Shown in pieces: positions 43,420 through 52,306 of a stretch of DNA of 64,000 nt (position 1 is its first letter; each line of letters opens with the position of its first letter). This stretch comes from Marinobacter litoralis (GTDB lineage Bacteria; Pseudomonadota; Gammaproteobacteria; Pseudomonadales; Oleiphilaceae). Position numbers and translations under genes: made by a program. The notes under the pieces were generated by a model. It saw only the letters and a list, made by a program, of their open reading frames with translations, did not search any database and was not told where the DNA came from. The stretch covers positions 233,262 to 297,261 of the forward strand of contig NZ_QMDL01000002.1 in the NCBI RefSeq assembly GCF_003336705.1. The letters run 5' to 3'.

Positions 43420-44055
43420 ATGAAAAAAACAATAGCCATACCCACGACACTTGCTATCGCCCTTTCAGCCGGCATGGTGATTGCTCAAAACACTCGGTTC
43501 AGTGACCCTGAATCGGTGGTGAAGAATGAGTTTTGGGGCAATCTCTATGCAAACGGCGGCTCGTCTTTTTTCTGTGACGAGCCGTTCAAGTCCAAAGGTT
43601 TTGTGATGACCGACGGGCATATTTATCCGCTCGCGGATATTCGCACCGCGCTGGACTGCGGAACGACATCTCAGTGCAAGCGCGACAATCGCTATCGCCA
43701 GATTGCGTCGGATTTACACAATATGGTGCCGGTTCGCAGCCGGGTGGAGTTGAAGCGGCGGACGGCTCGTTATGAGAATTTGAGTACGACTCTCGAGAGG
43801 GATGAGTGCGGTATTCGCACGAACAATCAGTTCTTTGAGCCGGCTGAGCGAATCAAGGGTGATGTAGCTCGCACGATGGCTTACATGGTGGAGACCTACG
43901 GCTTGCCGTGGCTGGGGGCGACTCCGGTGTTCCAGAGCTGGAGCCAGCTTGATCCGCCAGATGATAAGGAACTGACTAGGCACCGTCGAGTTGCAGAGAT
44001 TCAGGGTAATGAGAATCCGTTCGTGACCAATCCGGACCTGATCAACCGCCTTTGA
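43420..44055 (+). CDS. Periplasmic endonuclease I family protein (divergent)
   Basis: A 211-residue protein with a signal peptide (residues 1-22, MKKTIAIP...AGMVIA). It matches the endonuclease I (EndA/Dns/Vvn) pattern: DGHIYPLADI with H67 at the catalytic histidine site, DLHNMVP (98-104) with the metal-binding Asn, FEP..IKGDVARTMAYM (139-156) and QGNENPF (195-201). The usual Glu before the histidine (EH) is Gly here, so activity or metal use may differ. Cys at 52, 80, 86 and 130 could form disulfides. It stands alone after holA and is convergent with an acyl-CoA dehydrogenase. Confidence 0.78.
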   Translation: MKKTIAIPTTLAIALSAGMVIAQNTRFSDPESVVKNEFWGNLYANGGSSFFCDEPFKSKGFVMTDGHIYPLADIRTALDCGTTSQCKRDNRYRQIASDLHNMVPVRSRVELKRRTARYENLSTTLERDECGIRTNNQFFEPAERIKGDVARTMAYMVETYGLPWLGATPVFQSWSQLDPPDDKELTRHRRVAEIQGNENPFVTNPDLINRL

Positions 44056-44072
44056 TTTTAGCTTGCGAGTTC

Positions 44073-44185
44073 GCGAGGGCACGAGGTACAGCTCTCCGAA
44101 ACACGCTGTGAATACGTCCTTGTACGCTCTGCTTCGCCATCCATGGCTTCGCAAGGTTTCGGAGAGCTGTACCTCGCACCCTCGC
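44073..44185 (+). repeat. Palindromic element G (divergent 53-nt core and arms)
   Basis: 30-bp arms, 44073-44102 and 44156-44185, with one C.A and one A.C mismatch (44080/44178 and 44081/44177), around a 53-nt core. The core keeps GCCA-TCCA-TGGC, but the first hairpin is replaced by TAC-N6-GTA. The inner arm end is CCGAAAC/GTTTCGG instead of CCAAAAA. It lies between convergent genes and is followed by a normal terminator. Confidence 0.85.
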
Positions 44186-44209
44186 CCATACCGCGTTCTT
44201 TGCGCCCAC

Positions 44210-44242
44210 AAAAAAAAAGCAGGCCACCAGGGCCTGCTTTTT
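44210..44242. terminator. Bidirectional terminator
   Basis: GCAGGCC (44219-44225) and GGCCTGC (44231-44237), loop ACCAG, flanked by A8 and T5. It can end the acyl-CoA dehydrogenase transcript and the endonuclease transcript. Confidence 0.88.
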
Positions 44243-44267
44243 CACTTTCTGAACTTACGAAATCGTT

Positions 44268-46058
44268 TTAGATTTCGTTAGCATCCAGCGCCATCATGGC
44301 ATCGCTGCCACTGCGGATACCTTCAGCCAGTGACACAGCTTTCGGCAACAGACGCTCGAAGTAGAAACGTGCTGTTTTCAGCTTGCCGGTGTAGAAACCG
44401 GAAGTGTCGCCTTCTGCTTTCGGTGCAGCTGCTTTAACCGCTTTCGCCCACATGTAGGCCAGTGCGGTGTAACCGAACATGTCCAGGTAGTCCACTGCCG
44501 CAGCGCCGATGGCGTTGGGGTTTTCAGCAGCCTGCTTGATCACGTGTTCGGTGGTATCTGCCAGTCGCTCCAAGGAAGCCGCCAGCGGCTCCAGGTAGGG
44601 GCGCAAGGCTTCGTCACTGCTGTTTTCTTCGATGAATGCGCTTACATCTTCTGCGAAGAGTTCGAACAGCTTGCCCTGGCTTGCTACAACTTTACGGCCC
44701 ATCAGGTCCATTGCCTGGATACCGTTGGTGCCTTCGTAGATCTGGGTGATGCGGCAGTCACGAACCAATTGCTCCTGGCCCCACTCACGGATGAAGCCGT
44801 GGCCACCGAAGACTTGCTGTCCGATGATGGTGGTTTCCAGACCACGGTCGGTCAGGAACGCTTTGGCAACCGGTGTCAGCAAAGCCACCATGCCTTCCGC
44901 GTGCTTGCGCTGTTCGTCGTTGTCGGAGTACTTGGAGATGTCCAACCACTTGGCCACGTAGGTGGAGAAAGCCCGACCGCCTTCAACGTAGCTCTTCATG
45001 GTCAAAAGCATGCGACGCACGTCTGGGTGGACCAGAATCGGGTCAGCGGCTTTTTCAGGCTGCTGGGCACCAGTCGGCGCACGGCTCTGGATACGCTCGT
45101 TGGCGTATTCACGAGCACTTTGCAGGGAGGCTTCCGCAGCACCAACACCCTGGATACCTACACCCAGACGCTCGTAGTTCATCATGGTGAACATGGCGTT
45201 CAGGCCTTTGTTTTCTTCGCCAACCAACCAGCCTTTGGCGCCGTCAAAGTTCATGACGCAGGTCGCGGAACCTTTGATGCCCATTTTCTTTTCAATGGAG
45301 CCACAGCTGAACTGGTTACGCTCACCCAAAGAACCGTCATCGTTAACCATGAACTTCGGAACCAGGAACAAGGAGATACCCTTCGGACCTTTAGGCGCAT
45401 CCGGCAACTTGGCCAACACCAGGTGGATGATGTTCTCCGCCATGTCGTGCTCGCCCCAAGTGATGAAGATCTTGGTGCCAGTGATGTTAAAGGAGCCGTC
45501 GTCGTTTGGCTCAGCTTTGGTGCGGATGATACCCAGGTCAGTACCGGCGTGCGGCTCGGTCAGGTCCATCGCGCCAGACCAAACGCCGGAGTACATGTTC
45601 GGCAGGTACTTTTCTTTTAGTTCCTGGCTGCCGTGGGCGTTCAACGCCAGGCAGGCACCCGCTGTCAGCATGGGAGCCAGGCCAAAAGCCATGTTGGCAC
45701 CCTGCATCATTTCTTCAAACTGTGCGACCAGAGTTTTTGGCATGCCCATGCCGCCGAATTCCGGATTACCGCCCAGTCCGTTCCATCCACCTTCTACGAT
45801 GGTTTGGTAAGCTTCTTTGAAGCCTTCCGGGCTTGTCACTTCGCCTTCGTCCCACTTACAGCCTTGCTCGTCGGCTTCGCGGTTTAAAGGGGCCAGAACG
45901 CCGCTGGTGATTTTGCCAGCTTCTTCCAGAATGGCATCGGCCGTTTCCGGATCGACGTTTTCTGCAATTCTTGGCAGCGAGGCCCACAAAGCAGGCGCAT
46001 CAAACATTTCGTTCAGCACGAAACTCATATCACGAAGGGGGGCTTGATAATCAGCCAT
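44268..46058 (-). CDS. Acyl-CoA dehydrogenase, long form (copy 2)
   Basis: A 596-residue flavoprotein of the long acyl-CoA dehydrogenase type with an extra C-terminal domain. It catalyses FAD-dependent alpha,beta-desaturation of acyl-CoA, the first step of beta-oxidation. Visible are the N-terminal MADYQAPLRDMSFVLNE, the FAD/substrate segments TEPHAGTDLG and ITGTKIFITWGEHD, and [13 protein letters not shown] near the active site. Chain-length preference cannot be read from sequence. It is a paralogue of the gene at 46286 but lies behind a terminator, with its own 227-nt upstream region. Confidence 0.93.
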   Translation of the reverse strand: MADYQAPLRDMSFVLNEMFDAPALWASLPRIAENVDPETADAILEEAGKITSGVLAPLNREADEQGCKWDEGEVTSPEGFKEAYQTIVEGGWNGLGGNPEFGGMGMPKTLVAQFEEMMQGANMAFGLAPMLTAGACLALNAHGSQELKEKYLPNMYSGVWSGAMDLTEPHAGTDLGIIRTKAEPNDDGSFNITGTKIFITWGEHDMAENIIHLVLAKLPDAPKGPKGISLFLVPKFMVNDDGSLGERNQFSCGSIEKKMGIKGSATCVMNFDGAKGWLVGEENKGLNAMFTMMNYERLGVGIQGVGAAEASLQSAREYANERIQSRAPTGAQQPEKAADPILVHPDVRRMLLTMKSYVEGGRAFSTYVAKWLDISKYSDNDEQRKHAEGMVALLTPVAKAFLTDRGLETTIIGQQVFGGHGFIREWGQEQLVRDCRITQIYEGTNGIQAMDLMGRKVVASQGKLFELFAEDVSAFIEENSSDEALRPYLEPLAASLERLADTTEHVIKQAAENPNAIGAAAVDYLDMFGYTALAYMWAKAVKAAAPKAEGDTSGFYTGKLKTARFYFERLLPKAVSLAEGIRSGSDAMMALDANEI

Positions 46059-46217
46059 GTATAACTCTCCAGAAAATCAGTCAGTCTCTTCGGGGGCACG
46101 CTTGAACTATGGCCTTCTGCGGAAGGCTCAGCTATATGCGCCCGATCGGCAATGTGTCCATATAAAGGTTATTATTCTGTGGTGGGTATTCTACCTTAAT
46201 ACCGACCTCAAACTCAT

Positions 46218-46256
46218 GAAAAAAGCCCGCCTCTTCACAGAGAACGGGCTTTTTTT
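46218..46256. terminator. Terminator between the two acyl-CoA dehydrogenase genes
   Basis: AGCCCG (46224-46229) and CGGGCT (46245-46250) with A-rich and T7 flanks. For the minus-strand gene at 46286 it lies 30-60 nt after the stop, so the downstream paralogue is probably transcribed separately. Confidence 0.8.
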
Positions 46257-46285
46257 GCACTATCAATCAGATAGCAACCTCAGCC

Positions 46286-48085
46286 TTAAAGGGCGAAGTT
46301 TTCTTCCGGCATATCCAGCAGAGTGTCTGCACCGGCCAACATGGTTGCTGCGTGAGTCTTGGTACGCGGCAGCATGCGGGTGAAGTAGAAACGTGCAGTC
46401 TGCAGCTTGGCAGTGTAGAACGCTTCTTCAGTGGTGCCTTCTTCCAGCTTTTCCTGAGCAACCTTGGCCATTTGGGCCCACAGGTATGCAAACACGGCGT
46501 AGCCGGAGTACATCAGGTAGTCAACGGAAGCAGAACCCACTTCTTCACGGTTCTTCATAGCGGCCATGCCCACTTTCATGGTCAGGTCGCCCCACTCTTT
46601 GTTGATCGCTGCCAGCGGCTCGATGAACTGCTTCAGCTGCTCGTTGTCGGCATTTTCTTTGCAGAATACGTGCACCTGCTTGGTGAAGGTCTTCAGAGAC
46701 TCGCCCTGAGTCATCAGAACCTTACGGCCCAACAAGTCCAGCGCCTGAATACCGGTAGTGCCTTCGTAAATCATGCCGATACGGGCATCACGTACGTTCT
46801 GCTCCATGCCCCATTCGGAGATGAAACCGTGGCCACCGAATACCTGCATACCCAGGTTTGCAGCTTCGTAACCGATTTCGGTCAGGAACGCTTTGGCGAT
46901 CGGGGTCAGGAAGCCCAGCGCTTCATCGGCTGTTTTGCGCTCTTCGTCCGTCTTGCCACGAGCGACCAGATCGGCCTTCTGCGCAGTCAGGTAAATCAGA
47001 GCACGAGCACCTTCAGCTACCGCTTTCTGAGTCAGCAGCATGCGACGCACGTCAGGGTGAACGATGATCGGGTCGGCAATGCCTTCCGGGTTCTTCGCGC
47101 CGCTCAGTGAACGCATCGCCAGACGGTCTTTGGCGTAAGCCAGTGAACCCTGGAATGCCAGCTCGGCAGCACCCAGACCCTGGATAGCCGTACCGATACG
47201 GGCGGTGTTCATGAAGGTGAACATGCAGTTCAGACCTTTGTTCTCAGGTCCGATCAACCAGCCTTTGGCACCGTCGAAGTTCATCACGCAAGTCGCGTTA
47301 CCGTGGATACCCATCTTGTGCTCGATGGAACCACAAGAAACAGCGTTACGCTCACCGGCAGAACCGTCTTCATTCGGCAGGCACTTGGGTACGATAAACA
47401 GGGAGATGCCCTTGGTACCTTCAGGTGCGCCCGGCAGACGAGCCAGAACGATGTGAACGATGTTCTCGGTCATGTCGTGCTCACCGGCAGAGATAAAGAT
47501 CTTGGTGCCGGAGATGCTGTAAGAACCGTCAGCGTTAGGCTCTGCTTTGGTACGCAAGGTGCCCAGGTCAGAACCACAGTGAGCTTCGGTCAAGCACATG
47601 GTGCCGGTCCACTCACCGCTGATCATTTTGGTCAGGTAAGTCTGCTTCTGCTCTTCAGTACCGTGCGCTTCCAGAGTGTTGATCGCACCGTGGCTCAGGC
47701 CCGGGTACATGCCCCAAGACCAGTTTGCGGTACCGTTCAGCTCGCTCATCACGATGCCGAGGGAATCAGGCAGGCCCTGGCCGCCGTAGTTAGCGTCAGC
47801 CGCCAGTGATGGCCAACCGCCTTCTACGTACTTATCGTAAGCTTCTTTGAAGCCAGTCGGCGTTTTAACGCCGTCTTCGCTCCAGGTACAACCTTCACGG
47901 TCACCTACCGCGTTCAGCGGAGACAGTACCTGTTCAGCAAACTTCGCACCTTCCTGGATGATGGCATCAACCATATCCGGAGTTGCGTCTTCAGCGCCTT
48001 CCAAATTGGCGTAGTGGGTCTCGCTGTCGAGCAGCTCGTTCATTACAAATTTGATATCACGCAGGGGCGCTTTGTACTCAGGCAT
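46286..48085 (-). CDS. Acyl-CoA dehydrogenase, long form (copy 1)
   Basis: A 599-residue paralogue of the downstream enzyme, with the same layout: [41 protein letters not shown] and [13 protein letters not shown]. It is an FAD-dependent desaturase of beta-oxidation. ATG 48085 is chosen over GTG 48094 because GAGGTG lies 7 nt before it. The promoter region carries a PsrA-like box, which suggests induction by long-chain acyl-CoA. The very regular codon choice of both copies suggests high expression. Confidence 0.93.
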   Translation of the reverse strand: MPEYKAPLRDIKFVMNELLDSETHYANLEGAEDATPDMVDAIIQEGAKFAEQVLSPLNAVGDREGCTWSEDGVKTPTGFKEAYDKYVEGGWPSLAADANYGGQGLPDSLGIVMSELNGTANWSWGMYPGLSHGAINTLEAHGTEEQKQTYLTKMISGEWTGTMCLTEAHCGSDLGTLRTKAEPNADGSYSISGTKIFISAGEHDMTENIVHIVLARLPGAPEGTKGISLFIVPKCLPNEDGSAGERNAVSCGSIEHKMGIHGNATCVMNFDGAKGWLIGPENKGLNCMFTFMNTARIGTAIQGLGAAELAFQGSLAYAKDRLAMRSLSGAKNPEGIADPIIVHPDVRRMLLTQKAVAEGARALIYLTAQKADLVARGKTDEERKTADEALGFLTPIAKAFLTEIGYEAANLGMQVFGGHGFISEWGMEQNVRDARIGMIYEGTTGIQALDLLGRKVLMTQGESLKTFTKQVHVFCKENADNEQLKQFIEPLAAINKEWGDLTMKVGMAAMKNREEVGSASVDYLMYSGYAVFAYLWAQMAKVAQEKLEEGTTEEAFYTAKLQTARFYFTRMLPRTKTHAATMLAGADTLLDMPEENFAL

Positions 48086-48191
48086 TGAATCCACCTCAAT
48101 GTTGGTTGCAGCTGAAGTTGTTGCAGCTATACCGTGGTTTGCTCAGACACCATGAAGCTTGCGCTTCACAGCCTTAATTAAACACTTGTTT

Positions 48192-48223
48192 GAAACATAC
48201 GTTTTGGAGCACAGAATTGTCAA
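48192..48223 (-). promoter_or_regulatory. Promoter with PsrA-like operator for the acyl-CoA dehydrogenase
   Basis: On the minus strand TTGACA (48218-48223) is followed after 18 nt by TATGTT (48194-48199). The near-palindrome GAAAC-ATAC-GTTTT (48192-48205, plus strand) covers the -10. This fits the PsrA consensus (G/C)AAAC-N2-4-GTTT(G/C) with one end mismatch. PsrA represses beta-oxidation genes in pseudomonads until it binds acyl-CoA. About 110 nt of leader follows before the ATG. Confidence 0.55.
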
Positions 48224-48329
48224 GAGAATTGCGTCAATTTTGTCGTGCTTTGTGTTCTCAAACGTAACAAAAACAGATCAGAAAACCCGATATGCCTTTC
48301 GCGTTCAGGGTCTTAACGTGAGGAAGGAA

Positions 48330-49049
48330 TCACACAAAAATTGAAGTGGCAGAATCCGAGTCAAACCCGTAACCCTGCATAGCGGACACATTTTGATAGG
48401 CTTCTGTGGCTTGACGCGACGGGGTGTCTTGGGCATTTCGATCTTGCCCGACCTCATCAGAACCGCCGTCGATATTGGCGTTCTCGTTGTCACCACTACT
48501 CAGCTCTACCTGAGCCTGCAACATGGTTTGCATCGCTTGCGCGGCCACCGCACGATCCTGTGATGAGGGTTGTGCTGGTGCCATAGCGGCAGCACGAACA
48601 ACGCGCATTTTCTCGATCGTTGCCTGAGGATCTCCGGCCACCGGAGAGACATCAATGGGCACTTCGCCCCCGACTGCGTATTGAGCGCCATCGGGGCCAC
48701 GTTCATAGGAATAGGAAATAGCTCCGGCGTGCTGCCCACCCACCGCTTGGTGCGCAGCCTCGTGAGCACGAACCTCACGATCGCGGGCTTTGAGTTCGGA
48801 GAGCTCTTTCAGCTCGGACTCGGTCAACCCTTGGGGATTCTCTGTTTCTTGCCTTGGGTTTTCGCTCGATGAGCCTGCGGATTTATCCTCGGAGGTTTGC
48901 TCCGGAGCCCGCACCGCCGCTCCTTCACCGCTCGGGGATGCTTCCCCCGGCACGTTTGAAGAGCCCGTGACCGCAGGGCCAACAGACCCGGCCCCTGAGA
49001 CACTGCCCAAAGACGGGAAAACAGAAGAAACTGAGGGAGATATGTTCAC
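48330..49049 (-). CDS. SprA-related putative metalloprotease (CJM1_0395 type)
   Basis: A 239-residue protein (GTG start at 49049; TTG 49055 is also possible). The first 80 residues are low-complexity (S, G, E, P rich). The conserved part has the zinc-like motif HEAAH (residues 96-100) in REVRAHEAAHQAVGG, then ISYSYERGPDGAQYAVGGEVPID and a helical TIEKMRVVRAAAMAP segment. This is the pattern of the SprA-related family, annotated as putative metalloproteases without a proven function. No signal peptide is seen. It starts 16 nt after the small flagellar-like gene. Confidence 0.75.
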   Translation of the reverse strand: MNISPSVSSVFPSLGSVSGAGSVGPAVTGSSNVPGEASPSGEGAAVRAPEQTSEDKSAGSSSENPRQETENPQGLTESELKELSELKARDREVRAHEAAHQAVGGQHAGAISYSYERGPDGAQYAVGGEVPIDVSPVAGDPQATIEKMRVVRAAAMAPAQPSSQDRAVAAQAMQTMLQAQVELSSGDNENANIDGGSDEVGQDRNAQDTPSRQATEAYQNVSAMQGYGFDSDSATSIFV

Positions 49050-49065
49050 GGGCAATATCCGCAGC

Positions 49066-49311
49066 TCAGACCATGATGTCCAGCAGAGTGCCTATCGTCT
49101 CATCCGCCGTTTTAACAACTTGCGCCGAAGCCTCGACACTTCGCTTGTAAAGATTCAGCTCAATCATGGGCTCAGCAAGATTGCCTGCGCCCTCTGCGCT
49201 GCCTTGCGGACCATCAACACCACCTCGCGCGATTTTTCGAGCGGCGTTATCCATCCCGGCCATGCCGTCCTGGATGCCCTGAATACCGATACCGAGAGTG
49301 TTATTGATCAT
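49066..49311 (-). CDS. Small flagellar-rod/hook-like protein
   Basis: An 81-residue protein. The N-terminus (TLGIGIQGIQDGMAGMDNAARKIA) and C-terminus (EPMIELNLYKRSVEASAQVVKTADETIGTLLDI) resemble the two terminal helices of flagellar axial proteins such as FlgC and FlgE, joined with almost no central domain. No other flagellar gene is in the window. The function is unknown; it may be a secreted or surface-associated helical protein, or a remnant. It is 51 nt after bioD and 16 nt before the SprA-like gene. Confidence 0.65.
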   Translation of the reverse strand: MINNTLGIGIQGIQDGMAGMDNAARKIARGGVDGPQGSAEGAGNLAEPMIELNLYKRSVEASAQVVKTADETIGTLLDIMV

Positions 49312-49362
49312 GGAGGAGAGTCCCCGTGGCAGACAATTGACTCAATTAACGCATATATCTGG

Positions 49363-50067
49363 TCAATTTTCAAACAACGGAGACACATTTAGGTATCTGG
49401 CCAAAACGGCTGGCATATCGGCCACCGGCACCTCGTCAACATAGGGCAAAATACCCAAACAGGGCGCCTCAAGATGCGTGACCAAATAATTGAGGGTCTC
49501 TTCTTCACAACTCATCGGATCGGCTTCGGGGTGGTTTGCGACCCAACCAGCCACGGTTAAACCATCTGCACGAATAGCTTCTGCCGTCAGCATGGCATGA
49601 TTGATACAGCCAAGCTTCAGCGGCACCACCATGATCACGCCCAAGCCCATCTCACGGGGCACCGACGCGTAGGTTTCGCGATCATTTAACGGCACCCGCC
49701 AACCTCCAGCCCCTTCGATAAGCATCACGTCCGCGGGTTGCATCTGCAGACCGCGACAAAAACCGATCAAACGCTGGGCACTGATCTGCTTACCCGCTTG
49801 AACCGCCGCGACATGAGGCGCAATCGCGGGCTCCAAGGCAACTGGATTAATCACATCGTAAGCAATGGACTCTGTGACTGCAGCTTGCAGCATCAGCGCA
49901 TCTTCGTTCCGAAGCCCTTCCGGTGTTTGCTCACAACCAGAAGCAATCGGTTTCATGGCAATGGTGCGTTTACCCAGCGCCTTGGCGGCCTCGAGGATCG
50001 AAGCGCTGACGATGGTTTTGCCCACCTCTGTATCAGTGCCCGTTACGAAATACGTTTTCTTTGCCAT
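49363..50067 (-). CDS. bioD: BioD, dethiobiotin synthetase
   Basis: A 234-residue ATP-dependent enzyme that closes the ureido ring of dethiobiotin from diaminopelargonic acid and CO2. The P-loop is GTDTEVGKT near residue 8; KPIASG and EGAGGWRVP are the other conserved segments. The ATG at 50067 is chosen for AGGAT upstream; a longer open frame into the bioC end has no ribosome site. It follows bioC by 5 nt. Confidence 0.94.
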   Translation of the reverse strand: MAKKTYFVTGTDTEVGKTIVSASILEAAKALGKRTIAMKPIASGCEQTPEGLRNEDALMLQAAVTESIAYDVINPVALEPAIAPHVAAVQAGKQISAQRLIGFCRGLQMQPADVMLIEGAGGWRVPLNDRETYASVPREMGLGVIMVVPLKLGCINHAMLTAEAIRADGLTVAGWVANHPEADPMSCEEETLNYLVTHLEAPCLGILPYVDEVPVADMPAVLARYLNVSPLFEN

Positions 50068-50072
50068 GGTAT

Positions 50073-50906
50073 TTATCCTGCTATGGGCTTTTGCCAGCTC
50101 AACCAACCGGCCTCGTATGTCGCGAAAACCTGGCCAGAGCGCACGCCCGGATAAGCCCTGCACATAGCCCGGAAACGGCCCGGTGCGGTCGCCGTCCGAC
50201 GCCGCTCTTCCCCTTTGAATACCGCTCCCAAATGCTTCAGTTCCCGATTGAGCGCCATAGGTGTCTCATAGCGCAAACGTATCGGCGCCAAATCCAGCGC
50301 CGACCCTGCAAGCACCGCGCTCGTCAGGCTGCGCCATTGCTCTGCCGGAACAAACCGATTCACGTGCGCCTGCCCCGGGTCTGCTTTCGCCCACGCTTGC
50401 TTGAGCTCTCGTAAAGTGCCATCCACCAAGGTAGACATCACCAGTAAACCGCCCGGGCGCAGCACTCGGCTACATTCCGCCAGCACAGCCTCGGGCTTCT
50501 GGCTCCACTGCACCATCAGGTTGCTGAAGACCAAATCAACACTCTCGTCCGCCAGCGGCAACTGCTCCGCATCGGCATTCAGCCAGTTAACACCACGGAA
50601 CTCTGTAGCCGCCTCCGCTTGCGCCAACATGCCCGGAGACAAATCAGCTCCGGTTACACAAGCCGCGGGATAACGTGTTGCCAGCTTTCGGGTAAACCAA
50701 CCGGTACCGCAACCCAAATCAAGAATCGACTCCGCTTTGAAAGCATCCGGAATGCGCGACAACATGGTGTCGCCCATCGTCTTTTGCAATCGAGACGCAC
50801 TGTCATACGTTTGGCTCGCGCCGCCAAATCCCGAGGCAATCGACGCTTTGGTCCCGGTACCGCCATCCGCGCCAGTAGCGATGGTTAAGTCATTAAACAT
50901 GTTCAT
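50073..50906 (-). CDS. bioC: BioC, malonyl-ACP O-methyltransferase
   Basis: A 277-residue class I SAM methyltransferase that methylates malonyl-ACP to start pimelate synthesis. The SAM motif is ILDLGCGTGWFTRKLA (about residues 70-85), followed by GADLSPGML and LVFSNLMVQW. The N-terminus has an unusual glycine-rich stretch. The ATG overlaps the bioF stop (ATGA, 50903-50906). The methyl ester must later be removed by BioH or a replacement; no such gene lies in this cluster. Confidence 0.92.
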   Translation of the reverse strand: MNMFNDLTIATGADGGTGTKASIASGFGGASQTYDSASRLQKTMGDTMLSRIPDAFKAESILDLGCGTGWFTRKLATRYPAACVTGADLSPGMLAQAEAATEFRGVNWLNADAEQLPLADESVDLVFSNLMVQWSQKPEAVLAECSRVLRPGGLLVMSTLVDGTLRELKQAWAKADPGQAHVNRFVPAEQWRSLTSAVLAGSALDLAPIRLRYETPMALNRELKHLGAVFKGEERRRTATAPGRFRAMCRAYPGVRSGQVFATYEAGWLSWQKPIAG

Positions 50907-52090
50907 AGCGCCGCTACCTGCTCCGAATCTCTGAAACCCCGCAACGTCCGACACTCCGAAAGGGCCCCCAATAAACGATCAACGTGCTCGTGGCTATGCG
51001 CTGCACTCAAAGTCACCCGTAATCTAGCCTGCCCTTCCGGTACCGTTGGCGGCCGAATGGCGGTAACCATCACGCCCTGCTGCTCCAAAGCCTGACTCAG
51101 AGCCAAAGCTTCCTCATTACCCCCGATCATGATCGGCTGAATGGGCGTATAAGACGGCATCAACTCGTACCCCAGCGCTTGCGCGCCCTCACGAAAACGG
51201 ACAATCAATTCATTCAAGTGGGCCCGCCGTTGATCGTCGGACTCAATCAAGTTCAGGCTGGCACAAGTCGCAATCGCCATCGCAGGCGGCATCGCGGTCG
51301 TGTAAATGTACGTTCGGGCCTTCTGAACCAGATAATCCATCAACACCTCCGGCCCAGCCACAAAGGCACCACTGGTGCCAACAGCCTTACCCAAGGTACC
51401 AATCAAAACCGGCACCTCGTCCTCGGACAACCCCGCCTCCAGCACACTGCCCCGCCCCTGCGGACCAAGGACACCGATACCGTGGGCATCATCCACCACC
51501 AACAAGGCATCGTGAGCCTTACAAACCCGAGCCAACGCCTTCAACGGCGCCACATCACCGTCCATGCTGAAGACACCATCGGTCACCACCACCTTGTGAC
51601 CCGACGTGTCGGCCAACATGGTTTCCAACGCCGCCACATCCCCGTGCGCATAACGCCGAACCCGAGCCCGGCTGAGAATGCAGCCATCGATGATCGAAGC
51701 ATGATTCAGACGATCTGAAAAAACCGTATCGCCCCGCCCCACCAACGCCGAAATCACACCCAAATTGGCCATGTAACCGGTGGAAAAGAACAACGCGCTA
51801 CTGCGCCGGGTAAACTCGGCCAGCCGTTGCTCCAATTGGTGGTGAGCGTCGTGATGACCACACACAAGATGAGACGCAGCCCCACCCAGCCCGGTCTCGG
51901 GCAAGGCGTTCTTAAGCGCTTCAATATTGTCGGGGTGATTGGCCAGGCCCAGATAATCGTTGCTACAAAACGACAACAACGCCTGACCATCTGCGGTTAA
52001 CTCCGGCTGTTGCGGGCCAGAGACCAAACGACGGGTCCGATACAGTCCCGCGTGTTTCCGCTGTTCAATCTCAAGTGCAAAATCGCGCAT
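50903..52090 (-). CDS. bioF: BioF, 8-amino-7-oxononanoate synthase
   Basis: A 395-residue PLP enzyme that condenses pimeloyl-ACP with alanine. Visible are FCSNDYLGLANHP near residue 48, DDAHGIGVLGPQGRG and the PLP lysine in LIGTLGKAVG. The ATG at 52090 is the best start; the ribosome site is weak. It overlaps bioC by 4 nt. Between it and bioB lies palindrome H. Confidence 0.94.
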   Translation of the reverse strand: MRDFALEIEQRKHAGLYRTRRLVSGPQQPELTADGQALLSFCSNDYLGLANHPDNIEALKNALPETGLGGAASHLVCGHHDAHHQLEQRLAEFTRRSSALFFSTGYMANLGVISALVGRGDTVFSDRLNHASIIDGCILSRARVRRYAHGDVAALETMLADTSGHKVVVTDGVFSMDGDVAPLKALARVCKAHDALLVVDDAHGIGVLGPQGRGSVLEAGLSEDEVPVLIGTLGKAVGTSGAFVAGPEVLMDYLVQKARTYIYTTAMPPAMAIATCASLNLIESDDQRRAHLNELIVRFREGAQALGYELMPSYTPIQPIMIGGNEEALALSQALEQQGVMVTAIRPPTVPEGQARLRVTLSAAHSHEHVDRLLGALSECRTLRGFRDSEQVAAL

Positions 52091-52177
52091 AAAGACGGCA
52101 CACCACAAGGTCAGGGCAAAGATAAACCGGACAAAAAGGAGTCAGACTTGGCGACTGACTCCCCGAACAAATTCGGC

Positions 52178-52287
52178 GTGAAGGTCTGGCGGTGCTTTTC
52201 GGGACTGTTGAAGGCCAAGGACGGCCTGAAACAAGCGCACATGGATGTGCTCGTAGCGTGTCCTGAAAAGCACCGTCAGACCTTCAC
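52178..52287 (-). repeat. Palindromic element H, between bioB and bioF
   Basis: 28-bp arms, 52178-52205 and 52260-52287, with two G.T mismatches (52190/52275 and 52201/52264), around a 54-nt core. In minus orientation the core has GCACA-TCCA-TGTGC and AGGCC-GTCCTT-GGCCT. The arm inner end is TTCGGGAC instead of CCAAAAA. It is transcribed within the bio operon, 19 nt after the bioB stop. Confidence 0.88.
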
Positions 52288-52306
52288 ACACCACCAAAGC
52301 CGGAAA

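Noticed and set aside
44544..45620. 358-codon open frame antisense to an acyl-CoA dehydrogenase
   Set aside because: It is a shadow of a strongly codon-biased gene on the opposite strand, with no ribosome site and no recognisable domain. The same applies to 46352-47110 and other long antisense frames.
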